DNA of 64,000 bases from Pseudescherichia sp031987975 (GTDB taxonomy: Bacteria > Pseudomonadota > Gammaproteobacteria > Enterobacterales > Enterobacteriaceae): assembly GCF_031987975.1 (NCBI RefSeq), contig NZ_DALZYX010000003.1:310001-374000 (forward strand), in the 5' to 3' direction. A program made the translations under genes and the position numbers. Positions 51,208 through 59,492 of the stretch are shown here, one piece after another. The notes under the pieces are model-generated. The model saw only the letters and a list, made by a program, of their open reading frames with translations, was not told where the DNA came from and searched no databases. Numbering within the stretch: position 1 is the first letter of the stretch; every line of letters starts with the position of its first letter.

Positions 51208-51429
51208 TTACTCTTTTTCTATCAGCTGGGAGACATCGGACGTTTTGATCTGACGGCTATAGCCCTGCTGGTCAACGTAGCGGGTCATGCCGGTATCTTT
51301 ATCAATTTCCGGCTTGCCCTGGGTGACAATCATCTCACCGCTTTTGGTCGACATGATGTAGTCGCTGGAGCAGCCCACCAGCGACAGCGATACGGCACCC
51401 AGTAACAGAACAGCAGCAATCCTCTTCAT
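51208..51429 (-). CDS. YgdI/YgdR-family (DUF903) lipoprotein, copy 1
   Basis: A 73-residue lipoprotein. The signal peptide ends in lipobox LVGC with Cys20. The mature part is one small DUF903 domain with SSDYIMSTKSGEMIVTQGKP and IDKDTGMTRYVDQQG, an SH3-like fold known from E. coli YgdI and YgdR. Function unknown. It lies 87 bases upstream of kefF on the same strand and shares its family with the next gene, so the two are probably an old tandem duplication. AGGAGAG precedes the ATG. Confidence 0.85.
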   Translation of the reverse strand: MKRIAAVLLLGAVSLSLVGCSSDYIMSTKSGEMIVTQGKPEIDKDTGMTRYVDQQGYSRQIKTSDVSQLIEKE

Positions 51430-51564
51430 AACACTCTCCTAAAATCGTAGAGATGAGAGTGTAGCGAAGCGATATATTATTTAGTATCGCAAAAATATAT
51501 TAAAATGCTAACGGCGAAGCGATTAGAAATATATTCATCTGAGTTATTATTCATGCAGCAATAA

Positions 51565-51596
51565 TAAAAAAGCCCGGCAGTGTTACACTACCGGGC
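51565..51596 (-). terminator. Terminator after lipoprotein copy 2
   Basis: Arms of about 11 bp (GCCCGGTAGTGT/ACACTGCCGGGC on the minus strand, with one G-T pair) are followed by TTTTTTATT. It lies 26 bases past the gene at 51623. Confidence 0.9.
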
Positions 51597-51622
51597 GTTG
51601 GGCGACAAGCTTAAGAATAAAA

Positions 51623-51856
51623 TTAGTTATCGAGTTCGCTCATATTTTTCAGCTGGTCGCGATTGATCTGCTCTGTTTGACCCGTTGCGGCATTTTTATA
51701 CGACACCATGCCGGTGTCATCATCGACCTGCGGCTTTCCATCAGTAACGATAGTTTTGCCATCGGTCGTTTTCACGGCCTGATTAGAGGAGCAACCTGCT
51801 ACGGTAAACAACGTTGCTGCGGCTAAAACAGATGCCATAAGAGTGCGCTTTTGCAT
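51623..51856 (-). CDS. YgdI/YgdR-family (DUF903) lipoprotein, copy 2
   Basis: A 77-residue lipoprotein with lipobox VAGC (Cys22) and one DUF903 domain: SSNQAVKTTDGKTIVTDGKP then VDDDTGMVSYKNAATG. It aligns over its whole length with the gene at 51208 (shared S-G/D-G-x-x-I-V-T-x-G-K-P and D-D/K-D-T-G-M), with a modified C-terminal tail QLKNMSELDN. Function unknown. It has its own terminator, so it is transcribed separately. Upstream lies the carB terminator. Confidence 0.85.
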   Translation of the reverse strand: MQKRTLMASVLAAATLFTVAGCSSNQAVKTTDGKTIVTDGKPQVDDDTGMVSYKNAATGQTEQINRDQLKNMSELDN

Positions 51857-51989
51857 GGTGTTCTCCCTGCTTTTCAGTGATTTTCAGTGGTCTTCCTGAT
51901 TAAAGGTAGACTATTTGTCTGATGTTTCAGGAGAATACAGAACACTCTTATACGCCAGGCAATAACACAATGCCGTAACTGCTTAAAAT

Positions 51990-52014
51990 GAAAAAACCCG
52001 CCGGAGCGGGTTTT
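51990..52014 (-). terminator. Terminator of carAB
   Basis: Arms AACCCGC/GCGGGTT with a short loop are followed on the minus strand by TTTTTTCATT, 19 bases past the carB stop. Confidence 0.92.
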
Positions 52015-52032
52015 GGCAACATAGCAGGACGC

Positions 52033-55000
52033 TTATTTAGCGATCTGGGCGTGCATCTCCTGTACGGAGGTGACTTTCTCGGTAGCATCTGCATTCAGCG
52101 CCATCGCCGTGGCGAAGCCGCCGTTCAGCGTGGTGTCGTAGTGCACTTTGTACTGCAGGGCGCTGCGGCGGATCAGTTTGGAGTCCTCAATCGCCTGACG
52201 GCCTGCGGTAGTGTTGATGATGTAGGTGTACTCGCCATTCTTGATACGATCCTGAATGTGCGGACGACCTTCATGCACCTTGTTCACCAGACGCGGGTTG
52301 ATACCGGCCTCGCCCAGCACAATTGCCGTGCCGTGGGTGGCATCCAGCTCAAAGCCGAACTTCAGCAGCTTGGCGGCCAGGTCTACTACGCGCTCTTTAT
52401 CACCTTCGCGTACGGAGAGCAGCGCCCGGCCCTGTTTCTTCATGGTCGAGTTACTGCCCAGCTGCGCCTTGGCAAACGCCTCGGCAAAGGTGCGGCCTAC
52501 GCCCATGACCTCACCGGTAGAGCGCATCTCTGGCCCTAACAGCGGATCCACGCCAGGGAACTTGTTGAACGGCAACACGACCTCTTTCACCGAGTAGTAC
52601 GGCGGGATAATCTCTTTAGTCACGCCCTGCTCGGCCAGAGTTTTACCTGCCATTACCCGCGCTGCCACCTTCGCCAGCGGCACGCCGGTGGCTTTGGAGA
52701 CGAACGGTACGGTACGCGCCGCGCGTGGGTTGACCTCAATCAGGTAAACTTCGTTGTCTTTCACCGCGAACTGCACGTTCATCAGGCCGCGCACCTGCAG
52801 CTCGAAGGCCAGCTTTTGCACCTGCTGGCGCATCACGTCCTGGATCTCCTGGCTCAGGGTGTAAGCCGGCAGTGAACAGGCCGAGTCACCTGAGTGCACG
52901 CCCGCCTGCTCAATGTGCTCCATAATGCCGCCAATCAGCACCATTTCGCCGTCGCAGATAGCGTCAACGTCTACCTCTACCGCGTCGTCAAGGAAGCGAT
53001 CCAGCAGCACCGGTGCGTCGTTGGAGACGCTGACCGCCGTCATAAAGTAGCGACGCAGGTCGATCTCGTCGTAGACGATCTCCATTGCCCGACCGCCCAG
53101 CACGTAAGAGGGGCGCACCACCAGCGGGTAGCCAATCTCTTTCGCCTTCTCTACCGCCTGCTCGATAGCGGTCACGGTGGCGTTCGCCGGCTGCTTCAGC
53201 TTCAGACGATCTACCGCCTGCTGGAAACGCTCGCGGTCTTCAGCGCGGTCGATGGCATCCGGGCTGGTACCGATAACCGGCACGCCAGCGGCTTCCAGGG
53301 TACGAGCCAGCTTCAGCGGGGTCTGGCCGCCGTACTGCACGATAACGCCCTTCGGCTTCTCGATGCGGACGATTTCCAGTACGTCTTCCAACGTTACCGG
53401 CTCGAAGTAGAGGCGGTCAGAGGTATCGTAGTCAGTGGAGACGGTCTCCGGGTTACAGTTGACCATGATGGTCTCGTAGCCATCTTCACGCAGCGCCAGC
53501 GAGGCGTGTACGCAGCAGTAGTCAAACTCGATGCCCTGGCCGATACGGTTTGGACCGCCACCCAGCACCATGATTTTGTCACGATCCTGAGTCGGGTTAG
53601 CCTCACACTCCTCCTCGTAGGTGGAGTACATGTAGGCAGTATCGGTGGAGAACTCTGCCGCACAGGTGTCCACGCGCTTGTAGACTGGGTGCAGGTCGTA
53701 CTGGTCGCGCAGCTTGCGCACTTCGGATTCACGTACGCCCGCCAGCTTAGCCAGACGCGCATCGGCGAAACCTTTACGCTTCAGCTGGCGCAGGAAATTA
53801 GCGTCGAGGCCGTTGATGCCCACTTCCGCCACCTTCTCTTCCAGGCGCACCAGCTCTTCAATCTGTACCAGGAACCAGCGGTCGATGTTAGTCAGGTTAA
53901 AGACGCCATCAACCGACAGGCCCGCACGGAACGCATCCGCGATATACCAGATACGCTCTGCGCCCGCGTCTTTCAGCTCACGGCGGATTTTGGTCAGCGC
54001 TTCCGGATCGTCCAGGCTCACCTTCGGGTCAAAACCGGTCGCGCCCACTTCCAGGCCGCGCAGCGCTTTCTGCAGCGACTCCTGCTGGGTGCGGCCAATC
54101 GCCATTACTTCACCTACGGATTTCATCTGGGTGGTCAGACGGTCGTTGGCACCGACGAACTTCTCGAAGTTGAAGCGTGGAATTTTGGTGACCACATAGT
54201 CAATGGATGGCTCAAACGACGCCGGGGTACGGCCACCGGTGATGTCGTTCATCAGCTCGTCGAGGGTATAGCCCACCGCCAGCTTGGCCGCGACTTTCGC
54301 AATCGGGAAGCCGGTTGCCTTCGACGCCAGCGCCGAGGAGCGAGAGACGCGCGGGTTCATCTCGATAACGATCAGGCGACCGTTCTTCGGGTTCACCGAG
54401 AACTGGACGTTCGAGCCGCCGGTTTCGACGCCGATTTCACGCAGTACCGCCATCGAGGCGTTACGCATGATCTGATACTCTTTGTCGGTCAGGGTCTGCG
54501 CCGGAGCGACGGTGATGGAGTCACCGGTATGGATACCCATGGCGTCAAAGTTCTCGATAGAGCAGACGATGATGCAGTTGTCGTTCTTATCGCGCACCAC
54601 CTCCATCTCGTACTCTTTCCAGCCGATCAGCGACTCATCAATCAGCAGCTCGTTGGTTGGGGAGAGATCCAGACCGCGGGCGCAGATCTCTTCAAACTCT
54701 TCGCGGTTGTAAGCGATGCCGCCGCCGGTGCCGCCCATGGTGAATGAGGGGCGAATAATGCACGGATAACCGACGTCAGCGGCAACCGCCAGGGCCTCTT
54801 CCATGTTATGCGCAATGCCGGAACGAGCGGTGTCGAGACCAATTTTCTTCATGGCGACGTCGAAACGGCGGCGATCTTCCGCTTTATCAATCGCGTCGGC
54901 GGTGGCACCGATCATGGTCACGCCAAACTCTTCCAGAACGCCCTGGCGCTCCAGCTCCAGCGCGCAGTTCAGCGCGGTCTGGCCGCCCATGGTAGGCAGC

Positions 55001-55257
55001 ACCGCATCCGGGCGCTCTTTTTCGATGATTTTGCGCACCACTTCCCAGTGGATAGGCTCAATGTAGGTGGCGTCTGCCATCTCCGGGTCGGTCATGATGG
55101 TTGCCGGGTTAGAGTTAACCAGGATGACGCGGTAACCCTCTTCACGCAGGGCTTTACAGGCCTGAGCACCGGAGTAGTCAAATTCGCAGGCCTGGCCGAT
55201 GACGATCGGGCCAGCGCCAAGGATCAGGATGCTTTTAATGTCTGTACGTTTTGGCAT
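52033..55257 (-). CDS. carB: Carbamoyl phosphate synthase large subunit
   Basis: Makes carbamoyl phosphate for arginine and pyrimidines from bicarbonate, ammonia delivered by CarA, and two ATP. It has 1074 residues (E. coli 1073). Two homologous ATP-grasp halves are clear: carboxyphosphate half with GAGPIVIGQACEFDYSG and PSFTMGGTGGGIAYN, carbamate half with GGGPNRIGQGIEFDYC and PSYVLGGRAMEIVYDE. The C-terminal MGS-like allosteric domain (about the last 140 residues) binds UMP and ornithine. It follows carA by 18 bases. Long antisense frames over this gene are shadows. Confidence 0.98.
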   Translation of the reverse strand: MPKRTDIKSILILGAGPIVIGQACEFDYSGAQACKALREEGYRVILVNSNPATIMTDPEMADATYIEPIHWEVVRKIIEKERPDAVLPTMGGQTALNCALELERQGVLEEFGVTMIGATADAIDKAEDRRRFDVAMKKIGLDTARSGIAHNMEEALAVAADVGYPCIIRPSFTMGGTGGGIAYNREEFEEICARGLDLSPTNELLIDESLIGWKEYEMEVVRDKNDNCIIVCSIENFDAMGIHTGDSITVAPAQTLTDKEYQIMRNASMAVLREIGVETGGSNVQFSVNPKNGRLIVIEMNPRVSRSSALASKATGFPIAKVAAKLAVGYTLDELMNDITGGRTPASFEPSIDYVVTKIPRFNFEKFVGANDRLTTQMKSVGEVMAIGRTQQESLQKALRGLEVGATGFDPKVSLDDPEALTKIRRELKDAGAERIWYIADAFRAGLSVDGVFNLTNIDRWFLVQIEELVRLEEKVAEVGINGLDANFLRQLKRKGFADARLAKLAGVRESEVRKLRDQYDLHPVYKRVDTCAAEFSTDTAYMYSTYEEECEANPTQDRDKIMVLGGGPNRIGQGIEFDYCCVHASLALREDGYETIMVNCNPETVSTDYDTSDRLYFEPVTLEDVLEIVRIEKPKGVIVQYGGQTPLKLARTLEAAGVPVIGTSPDAIDRAEDRERFQQAVDRLKLKQPANATVTAIEQAVEKAKEIGYPLVVRPSYVLGGRAMEIVYDEIDLRRYFMTAVSVSNDAPVLLDRFLDDAVEVDVDAICDGEMVLIGGIMEHIEQAGVHSGDSACSLPAYTLSQEIQDVMRQQVQKLAFELQVRGLMNVQFAVKDNEVYLIEVNPRAARTVPFVSKATGVPLAKVAARVMAGKTLAEQGVTKEIIPPYYSVKEVVLPFNKFPGVDPLLGPEMRSTGEVMGVGRTFAEAFAKAQLGSNSTMKKQGRALLSVREGDKERVVDLAAKLLKFGFELDATHGTAIVLGEAGINPRLVNKVHEGRPHIQDRIKNGEYTYIINTTAGRQAIEDSKLIRRSALQYKVHYDTTLNGGFATAMALNADATEKVTSVQEMHAQIAK

Positions 55258-55275
55258 GGTCTTCTCGGCTCCTGA

Positions 55276-56424
55276 TTATTTAGCAGACTTACGGTATTGC
55301 TCGATAAGTTCGATAAAGTGATCGAACAGCGGCGCGGCATCATGCGGGCCTGGGCTGGCCTCCGGGTGACCCTGGAAGCTGAACGCTGGCTTGTCGGTAC
55401 GATGAATACCCTGCAGGGTACCGTCGAACAGCGACGTGTGCGTGACGCGCAGGTTAGCTGGCATGGTCGCCTCATCCACCGCGAAGCCGTGGTTTTGCGC
55501 GGTAATCATCACCGTGTTGTTATCAATATCTTTAACCGGATGGTTGCCACCGTGGTGGCCGAACTTCATCTTCACGGTTTTCGCGCCGCTCGCCAGGGCC
55601 AGCAGCTGATGGCCGAGGCAGATACCAAACACCGGTATGTCGGTCGCCAGGAAGGCCTGGATAGCATCAATGGCGTAATCGCAGGGGGCCGGGTCACCGG
55701 GACCGTTGGAGAGGAAAATGCCGTCCGGGTTCATCTTCAGGACCTCTTCCGCCGGGGTCTTGGCTGGGACAACCGTCAGGCGGCAGCCTCTGTCCACCAG
55801 CATTCGCAGGATGTTGCGCTTCGCACCGTAGTCGTAAGCCACCACGTGGAAAGGCAGCTCCTCTTCTTTCTTCGCTTCCGGCAGCTCACCGGCCAGCGTC
55901 CAGCTCCCCTGAGTCCAGCTGTAGGATTCCGCGGTGCTCACCTCTTTCGCCAGATCCATGCCGTTCAGGCCCGGGAACGCTTTCGCTTTCTCCAGCGCCA
56001 GGGCGGCATCCGGACTGTCGCCCGCGATGATGCAGCCGTTCTGTGCGCCCTTCTCGCGCAGCAGGCGGGTCAGCTTACGGGTATCGATATCGGCAATGGC
56101 CACGATGTTATGGCGTTTCAGGTAAGAAGAGAGGTCTTCAGTATTGCGGTAGTTGCTGGCAATCAGCGGCAGGTCGCGAATAATCAGGCCTTGAGCATGA
56201 ACCTGGGACGCTTCTTCATCGGCTTCGTTAGTGCCGACATTACCAATATGGGGATAAGTAAGAGTGACGATTTGGCGGGAATAGGAGGGATCAGTAAGGA
56301 TTTCTTGATAACCGGTCATTGAAGTATTGAAAACGACTTCCCCAACCGCCGAACCTGTTGCCCCTATGGCCCGACCGTGAAACTGGGTTCCGTCTTCCAG
56401 AACCAATAGCGCTGACTTAATCAA
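55276..56424 (-). CDS. carA: Carbamoyl phosphate synthase small subunit
   Basis: Glutamine amidotransferase subunit that supplies ammonia to CarB, 382 residues. The class I triad is visible: Cys in FGICLGHQLLAL and the late His-Glu in FSFQGHPEASPGPHD. I set the start at TTG 56424 (MIKSALLVLEDG). The E. coli gene uses a TTG at the same place, and GGAGGG lies four bases upstream. The longer ATG start at 56451 would read through that ribosome binding site and an ArgR box. Confidence 0.95.
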   Translation of the reverse strand: MIKSALLVLEDGTQFHGRAIGATGSAVGEVVFNTSMTGYQEILTDPSYSRQIVTLTYPHIGNVGTNEADEEASQVHAQGLIIRDLPLIASNYRNTEDLSSYLKRHNIVAIADIDTRKLTRLLREKGAQNGCIIAGDSPDAALALEKAKAFPGLNGMDLAKEVSTAESYSWTQGSWTLAGELPEAKKEEELPFHVVAYDYGAKRNILRMLVDRGCRLTVVPAKTPAEEVLKMNPDGIFLSNGPGDPAPCDYAIDAIQAFLATDIPVFGICLGHQLLALASGAKTVKMKFGHHGGNHPVKDIDNNTVMITAQNHGFAVDEATMPANLRVTHTSLFDGTLQGIHRTDKPAFSFQGHPEASPGPHDAAPLFDHFIELIEQYRKSAK

Positions 56425-56433
56425 AACACCCTC

Positions 56434-56472
56434 CAGAGAATATTCACTCACTTTATTTGCATATTAATTCAT
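56434..56472. promoter_or_regulatory. Paired ArgR (ARG) boxes at carA promoter P2
   Basis: Two 18-base imperfect palindromes, 56434-56451 and 56455-56472, are three bases apart, the spacing ArgR hexamers need. The distal box contains ATTAATTCAT on the plus strand. Arginine-dependent repression of carP2 is established in E. coli, and this DNA is nearly the same by memory. Confidence 0.75.
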
Positions 56473-56644
56473 ATTGAAGCGACAAATCAATGCAAATCTG
56501 CTTACCGGTGTATTTTTGGCAAACGGCGGCATTCTAGAGACAAGCCTGGTAAAAGTCTACATTCAAACGTACTTTTTCTTAGTTTTTTGCCAACCTGAGG
56601 AGTAAGCGGCACTTTAAGATGCAAAAAAGCCAGCTAAATTGCAG

Positions 56645-56660
56645 AGGAAAACGCTTGCGC
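56645..56660 (-). promoter_or_regulatory. Candidate PurR box upstream of carAB
   Basis: GCGCAAGCGTTTTCCT on the minus strand matches 13 of 16 positions of the PurR consensus ACGCAAACGTTTTCGT. It lies 221 bases before the carA start, upstream of where promoter P1 should be. PurR acts on carP1 in E. coli. The 454-base region 56425-56878 holds these sites and the dapB terminator and no gene. Confidence 0.65.
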
Positions 56661-56796
56661 ACGATTGTGAATTACTCTTTTTTATACGAGGCGGTAAAAA
56701 CAGCGTCTGACGCGGGAAATGTGCCATTTTTAAACAAAACAGGCAGTAAAAGATTAACTTATGGCAGACTTAAGTAGAAAAAAAGAGATAAAGGAT

Positions 56797-56825
56797 AAAA
56801 TAAAGGGGCAATAAAATATTGCCCC
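56797..56825 (-). terminator. Terminator of dapB
   Basis: Arms GGGGCAATA/TATTGCCCC with a three-base loop are followed on the minus strand by TTTATTTTATC. It lies 53 bases past the dapB stop. Confidence 0.88.
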
Positions 56826-56878
56826 TTGCAATCAAAGCATTGCGATCACAATAACCACATCACGATGGGTAATAAATA

Positions 56879-57700
56879 TCACAAACTGTTAAGTTCCAGC
56901 ACATCACGCATGTCAAAAAGACCACTCTTTTGCGACTCAAGCCATAAAGCGGCCCGAACGGCACCGTTTGCAAAGGTCATGCGGCTGGAGGCCTTATGGG
57001 TGATCTCAATTCGCTCGCCAACGTCAGCAAACATAGCGGTATGCTCACCCACAATGTCGCCCGCGCGGACGGTGGCAAAACCGATGGTGCCCGGCTCACG
57101 CTCGCCGGTGTGGCCTTCGCGGCTGTAGACGGCACAGCTCTTCAGATCCTTATCCAGCGCATGAGCAATAGCTTCACCCATTGCCAGCGCAGTTCCTGAC
57201 GGGGCATCAACCTTATGACGGTGATGCGCCTCAATAATTTCAATGTCGGTGTAGTCACCCATGACCTTCGCCGCCTTCTCCAGCAGCTTAAGCATAACGT
57301 TGACCCCAACGCTAAAGTTAGCGGCAAAAACGATACCGATGCTCTGTGCCGCGTCGCTGATGGCCTGCTTGCCCGCGTCGTCGAAGCCGGTAGTGCCGAT
57401 GACCATACCCTTGCCATGCTGACGACAGAAAGCCAGATGGGTCAGGGTGCCTTCCGGACGGGTAAAATCGATAAATACATCGAAGTCGTCTTTTACCGCC
57501 TCAAGGCTGCTCTGTACCGTCACCCCTGCTTTGCCAGCACCCGCCAGCTCTCCGGCATCGCTGCCCAGCAGGGAAGATCCCTCCCGCTCCAGCGCCGCGC
57601 CCAGCGCTACGCCATCCATGTTTAGCGCCGCCTGGATCAGCTGGCGGCCCATGCGCCCACCAGCGCCCGCGATAGCAACGCGAATTTGTGCTTCGTGCAT
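56879..57700 (-). CDS. dapB: 4-hydroxy-tetrahydrodipicolinate reductase
   Basis: NAD(P)H-dependent reductase of the diaminopimelate/lysine pathway, 273 residues as in E. coli. The Rossmann start is IAGAGGRMGRQLIQAA, with VFIDFTRPEGTL and the active-site segment EAHHRHKVDAPSGTAL. It supplies meso-diaminopimelate for peptidoglycan and lysine. It stands alone between carA and the alaX-like gene, and its own terminator follows. Confidence 0.97.
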   Translation of the reverse strand: MHEAQIRVAIAGAGGRMGRQLIQAALNMDGVALGAALEREGSSLLGSDAGELAGAGKAGVTVQSSLEAVKDDFDVFIDFTRPEGTLTHLAFCRQHGKGMVIGTTGFDDAGKQAISDAAQSIGIVFAANFSVGVNVMLKLLEKAAKVMGDYTDIEIIEAHHRHKVDAPSGTALAMGEAIAHALDKDLKSCAVYSREGHTGEREPGTIGFATVRAGDIVGEHTAMFADVGERIEITHKASSRMTFANGAVRAALWLESQKSGLFDMRDVLELNSL

Positions 57701-57858
57701 AGTTGTGCTCTTTTGTTAATGAAATGCTATAAATCGCTTCCAGATTAACCAGCCCGCTACCGGGCCGCCAGCCGAAAACGTCGATAATAAGAATTTAATG
57801 ATAAACGCCGAAAAGTATCAGCAAAAGACATGATTGCTGCCTGAGCGGCAGCAACGTG

Positions 57859-58488
57859 CTATGGCAGGAGATAACCGATGGTCAGCTGGCCTTTTTTCTG
57901 TTTTATGCTGCTAATCACCAGCTTACCGATATTTTGCAGGCTCGAAACGTGCGTGCCCCCACACTCATAGGCAGGAAGATAGCCAAAGCTTACCCTACGC
58001 CGACCCTTTTCAAATTCTACATGACGGGGCAGCCCGGCAGCTATCCATGTTTCGATGCTCGCTGTTAGCCTGTCGCTGTCCGGCACCTCTGCCCCCTCGC
58101 CCGCAATAAAGGTCACTTTACCCTCGTCCGGCCAGTGGTGCGCTTTTATCGGCTGCCAGCCGTGCTGCTCTGCTGCATAGCCAATCAGATGGCCTGCGCT
58201 ATGCCAGCGCGAGTGCAAGGCTCGCGTTTCCGCATCGACTTCCAGCATCGCTTCACCTGTTGCAAGCGGTTCAGGCAGAATGTGTATTACGTTCTCGCCG
58301 CGCTGAATAATACTCTCAACGGCTACGCCATTAATGGATCCTCTGTCAGCGGGCTGCCCTCCCCCCTGCGGATGAAATAGCGTCTTATCCAGCACGATGG
58401 CATAGCGGCCCTCCGCCTCTTCAGTGCAGCTAAGCACCTGGACGACGCTCTGGGTGGCATCGCTGGTGTAATAAAGACGTTCAGTCAT
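57859..58488 (-). CDS. AlaX-type alanyl-tRNA editing protein
   Basis: Free-standing homologue of the AlaRS editing domain, 209 residues from ATG 58488. It hydrolyses mischarged aminoacyl-tRNA-Ala. The zinc ligands of the tRNA_SAD fold are visible: HSRWHSAGHLIGYA (HxxxH) and ECGGTHVSSLQNIG (C-x3-H). The N-terminal beta-barrel segment DKTLFHPQGGGQPADRGSI is also typical. Its length suggests the shorter, AlaX-S/M type without a C-terminal extension. In K-12 this junction holds rihC. It is divergent from a LysR gene (92-base gap), which may regulate it. Confidence 0.87.
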   Translation of the reverse strand: MTERLYYTSDATQSVVQVLSCTEEAEGRYAIVLDKTLFHPQGGGQPADRGSINGVAVESIIQRGENVIHILPEPLATGEAMLEVDAETRALHSRWHSAGHLIGYAAEQHGWQPIKAHHWPDEGKVTFIAGEGAEVPDSDRLTASIETWIAAGLPRHVEFEKGRRRVSFGYLPAYECGGTHVSSLQNIGKLVISSIKQKKGQLTIGYLLP

Positions 58489-58580
58489 GGTTGTTCTCCT
58501 CTGTCTGAGCACAGTATATTCATAATCTTCAGGGCGATAATTCCCTTTTCAATCACTGCACTTTTGCTTAACAGGCACAG

Positions 58581-59489
58581 ATGAATCCACTTCTGCTTCC
58601 CGACCTCGCTACCTTTGCTGTTATTGTTGAACAGGGTAGCTTCTCTGCTGCGGCGCGCTCCGGTGGCGTAACGCCCTCTGCCATCAGCCGCTGCGTCTCG
58701 CGCCTTGAGCAGGAGATGGGCTGTAAGCTGCTGCACCGCACCACCCGCAGGCTGGCCCTGACAGAGACAGGCAGAGCCGTCTACGAGCATGCCCAGGAGA
58801 TGCTGGAGGCAGCCCGGCAGGCGTTAGACTCCGGCGGCAGCCTGCAAACCGTTGCCCAGGGCAAACTTACTTTAAGCGTCCCAAAAGCCGTTGGGCGCTT
58901 TGTTATTCACCCGCTAATGCCTGAGTTTCTTGTCCGCTATCCGCAGATCGACGTTGCTCTGCGCCTGGAGGATCGCTATGTCGATTTAATTAACGACGGC
59001 GTCGATCTGGCGCTGCGCATCACCGACTCTCCTTCGCCGGGGCTATATGGCAAAGCGCTGATGCCGGTAACCCACGTTATCTGCGCGACGCCTGAGTATT
59101 TACGCAAGCATGGCATGCCCACGCACCCGCAGGATCTGCGTCGTCACAGCTGTATCTCTCTGGGCGAAACGCCCGCTGACGCACGCTGGAAGTTTCGCCT
59201 GCGGGAAAAGACAGAGACCGTGCAGACGCGGGGACGCTATGCGGCGAACCATACCGGCGTACGTCTCGATGCGGTCAAGCTCCATATTGGCATTGGCAGC
59301 CTGCCGCTGTTTACCGCCCGCGAGGCGCTGGAAAGGGGAGAGATTGTGCAGGTGCTGCCGGAGTGGGAGTTTATCAGCACCTACTCCGGGGAGCTGTGGC
59401 TGCTGTGGACACGTAATAAACATATGCCCGCGAAAATGCGGGCAATGATTAACTATCTCACCGAAAAGATGCCCACCGGCATTGTTTGA
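58581..59489 (+). CDS. LysR-family regulator divergent from alaX-like gene
   Basis: A 302-residue LysR-type regulator. The N-terminal helix-turn-helix is VEQGSFSAAARSGGVTPSAI with SRCVSRLEQEMGCKLLHRTT. The effector domain has LRLEDRYVDLINDGVDLALRI, placing it in the DhmR/CrgA-like subgroup. Divergent transcription from the alaX-like gene is the classic arrangement for a LysR and its target. It is convergent with ispH, three bases between stops. No specific family name can be given. Confidence 0.88.
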   Translation: MNPLLLPDLATFAVIVEQGSFSAAARSGGVTPSAISRCVSRLEQEMGCKLLHRTTRRLALTETGRAVYEHAQEMLEAARQALDSGGSLQTVAQGKLTLSVPKAVGRFVIHPLMPEFLVRYPQIDVALRLEDRYVDLINDGVDLALRITDSPSPGLYGKALMPVTHVICATPEYLRKHGMPTHPQDLRRHSCISLGETPADARWKFRLREKTETVQTRGRYAANHTGVRLDAVKLHIGIGSLPLFTAREALERGEIVQVLPEWEFISTYSGELWLLWTRNKHMPAKMRAMINYLTEKMPTGIV

Positions 59490-59492
59490 GGG

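Noticed and set aside
52894..54747. 617-codon plus-strand ORF antisense to carB
   Set aside because: Same cause: a long mirror frame over a highly biased essential gene, with no protein features.
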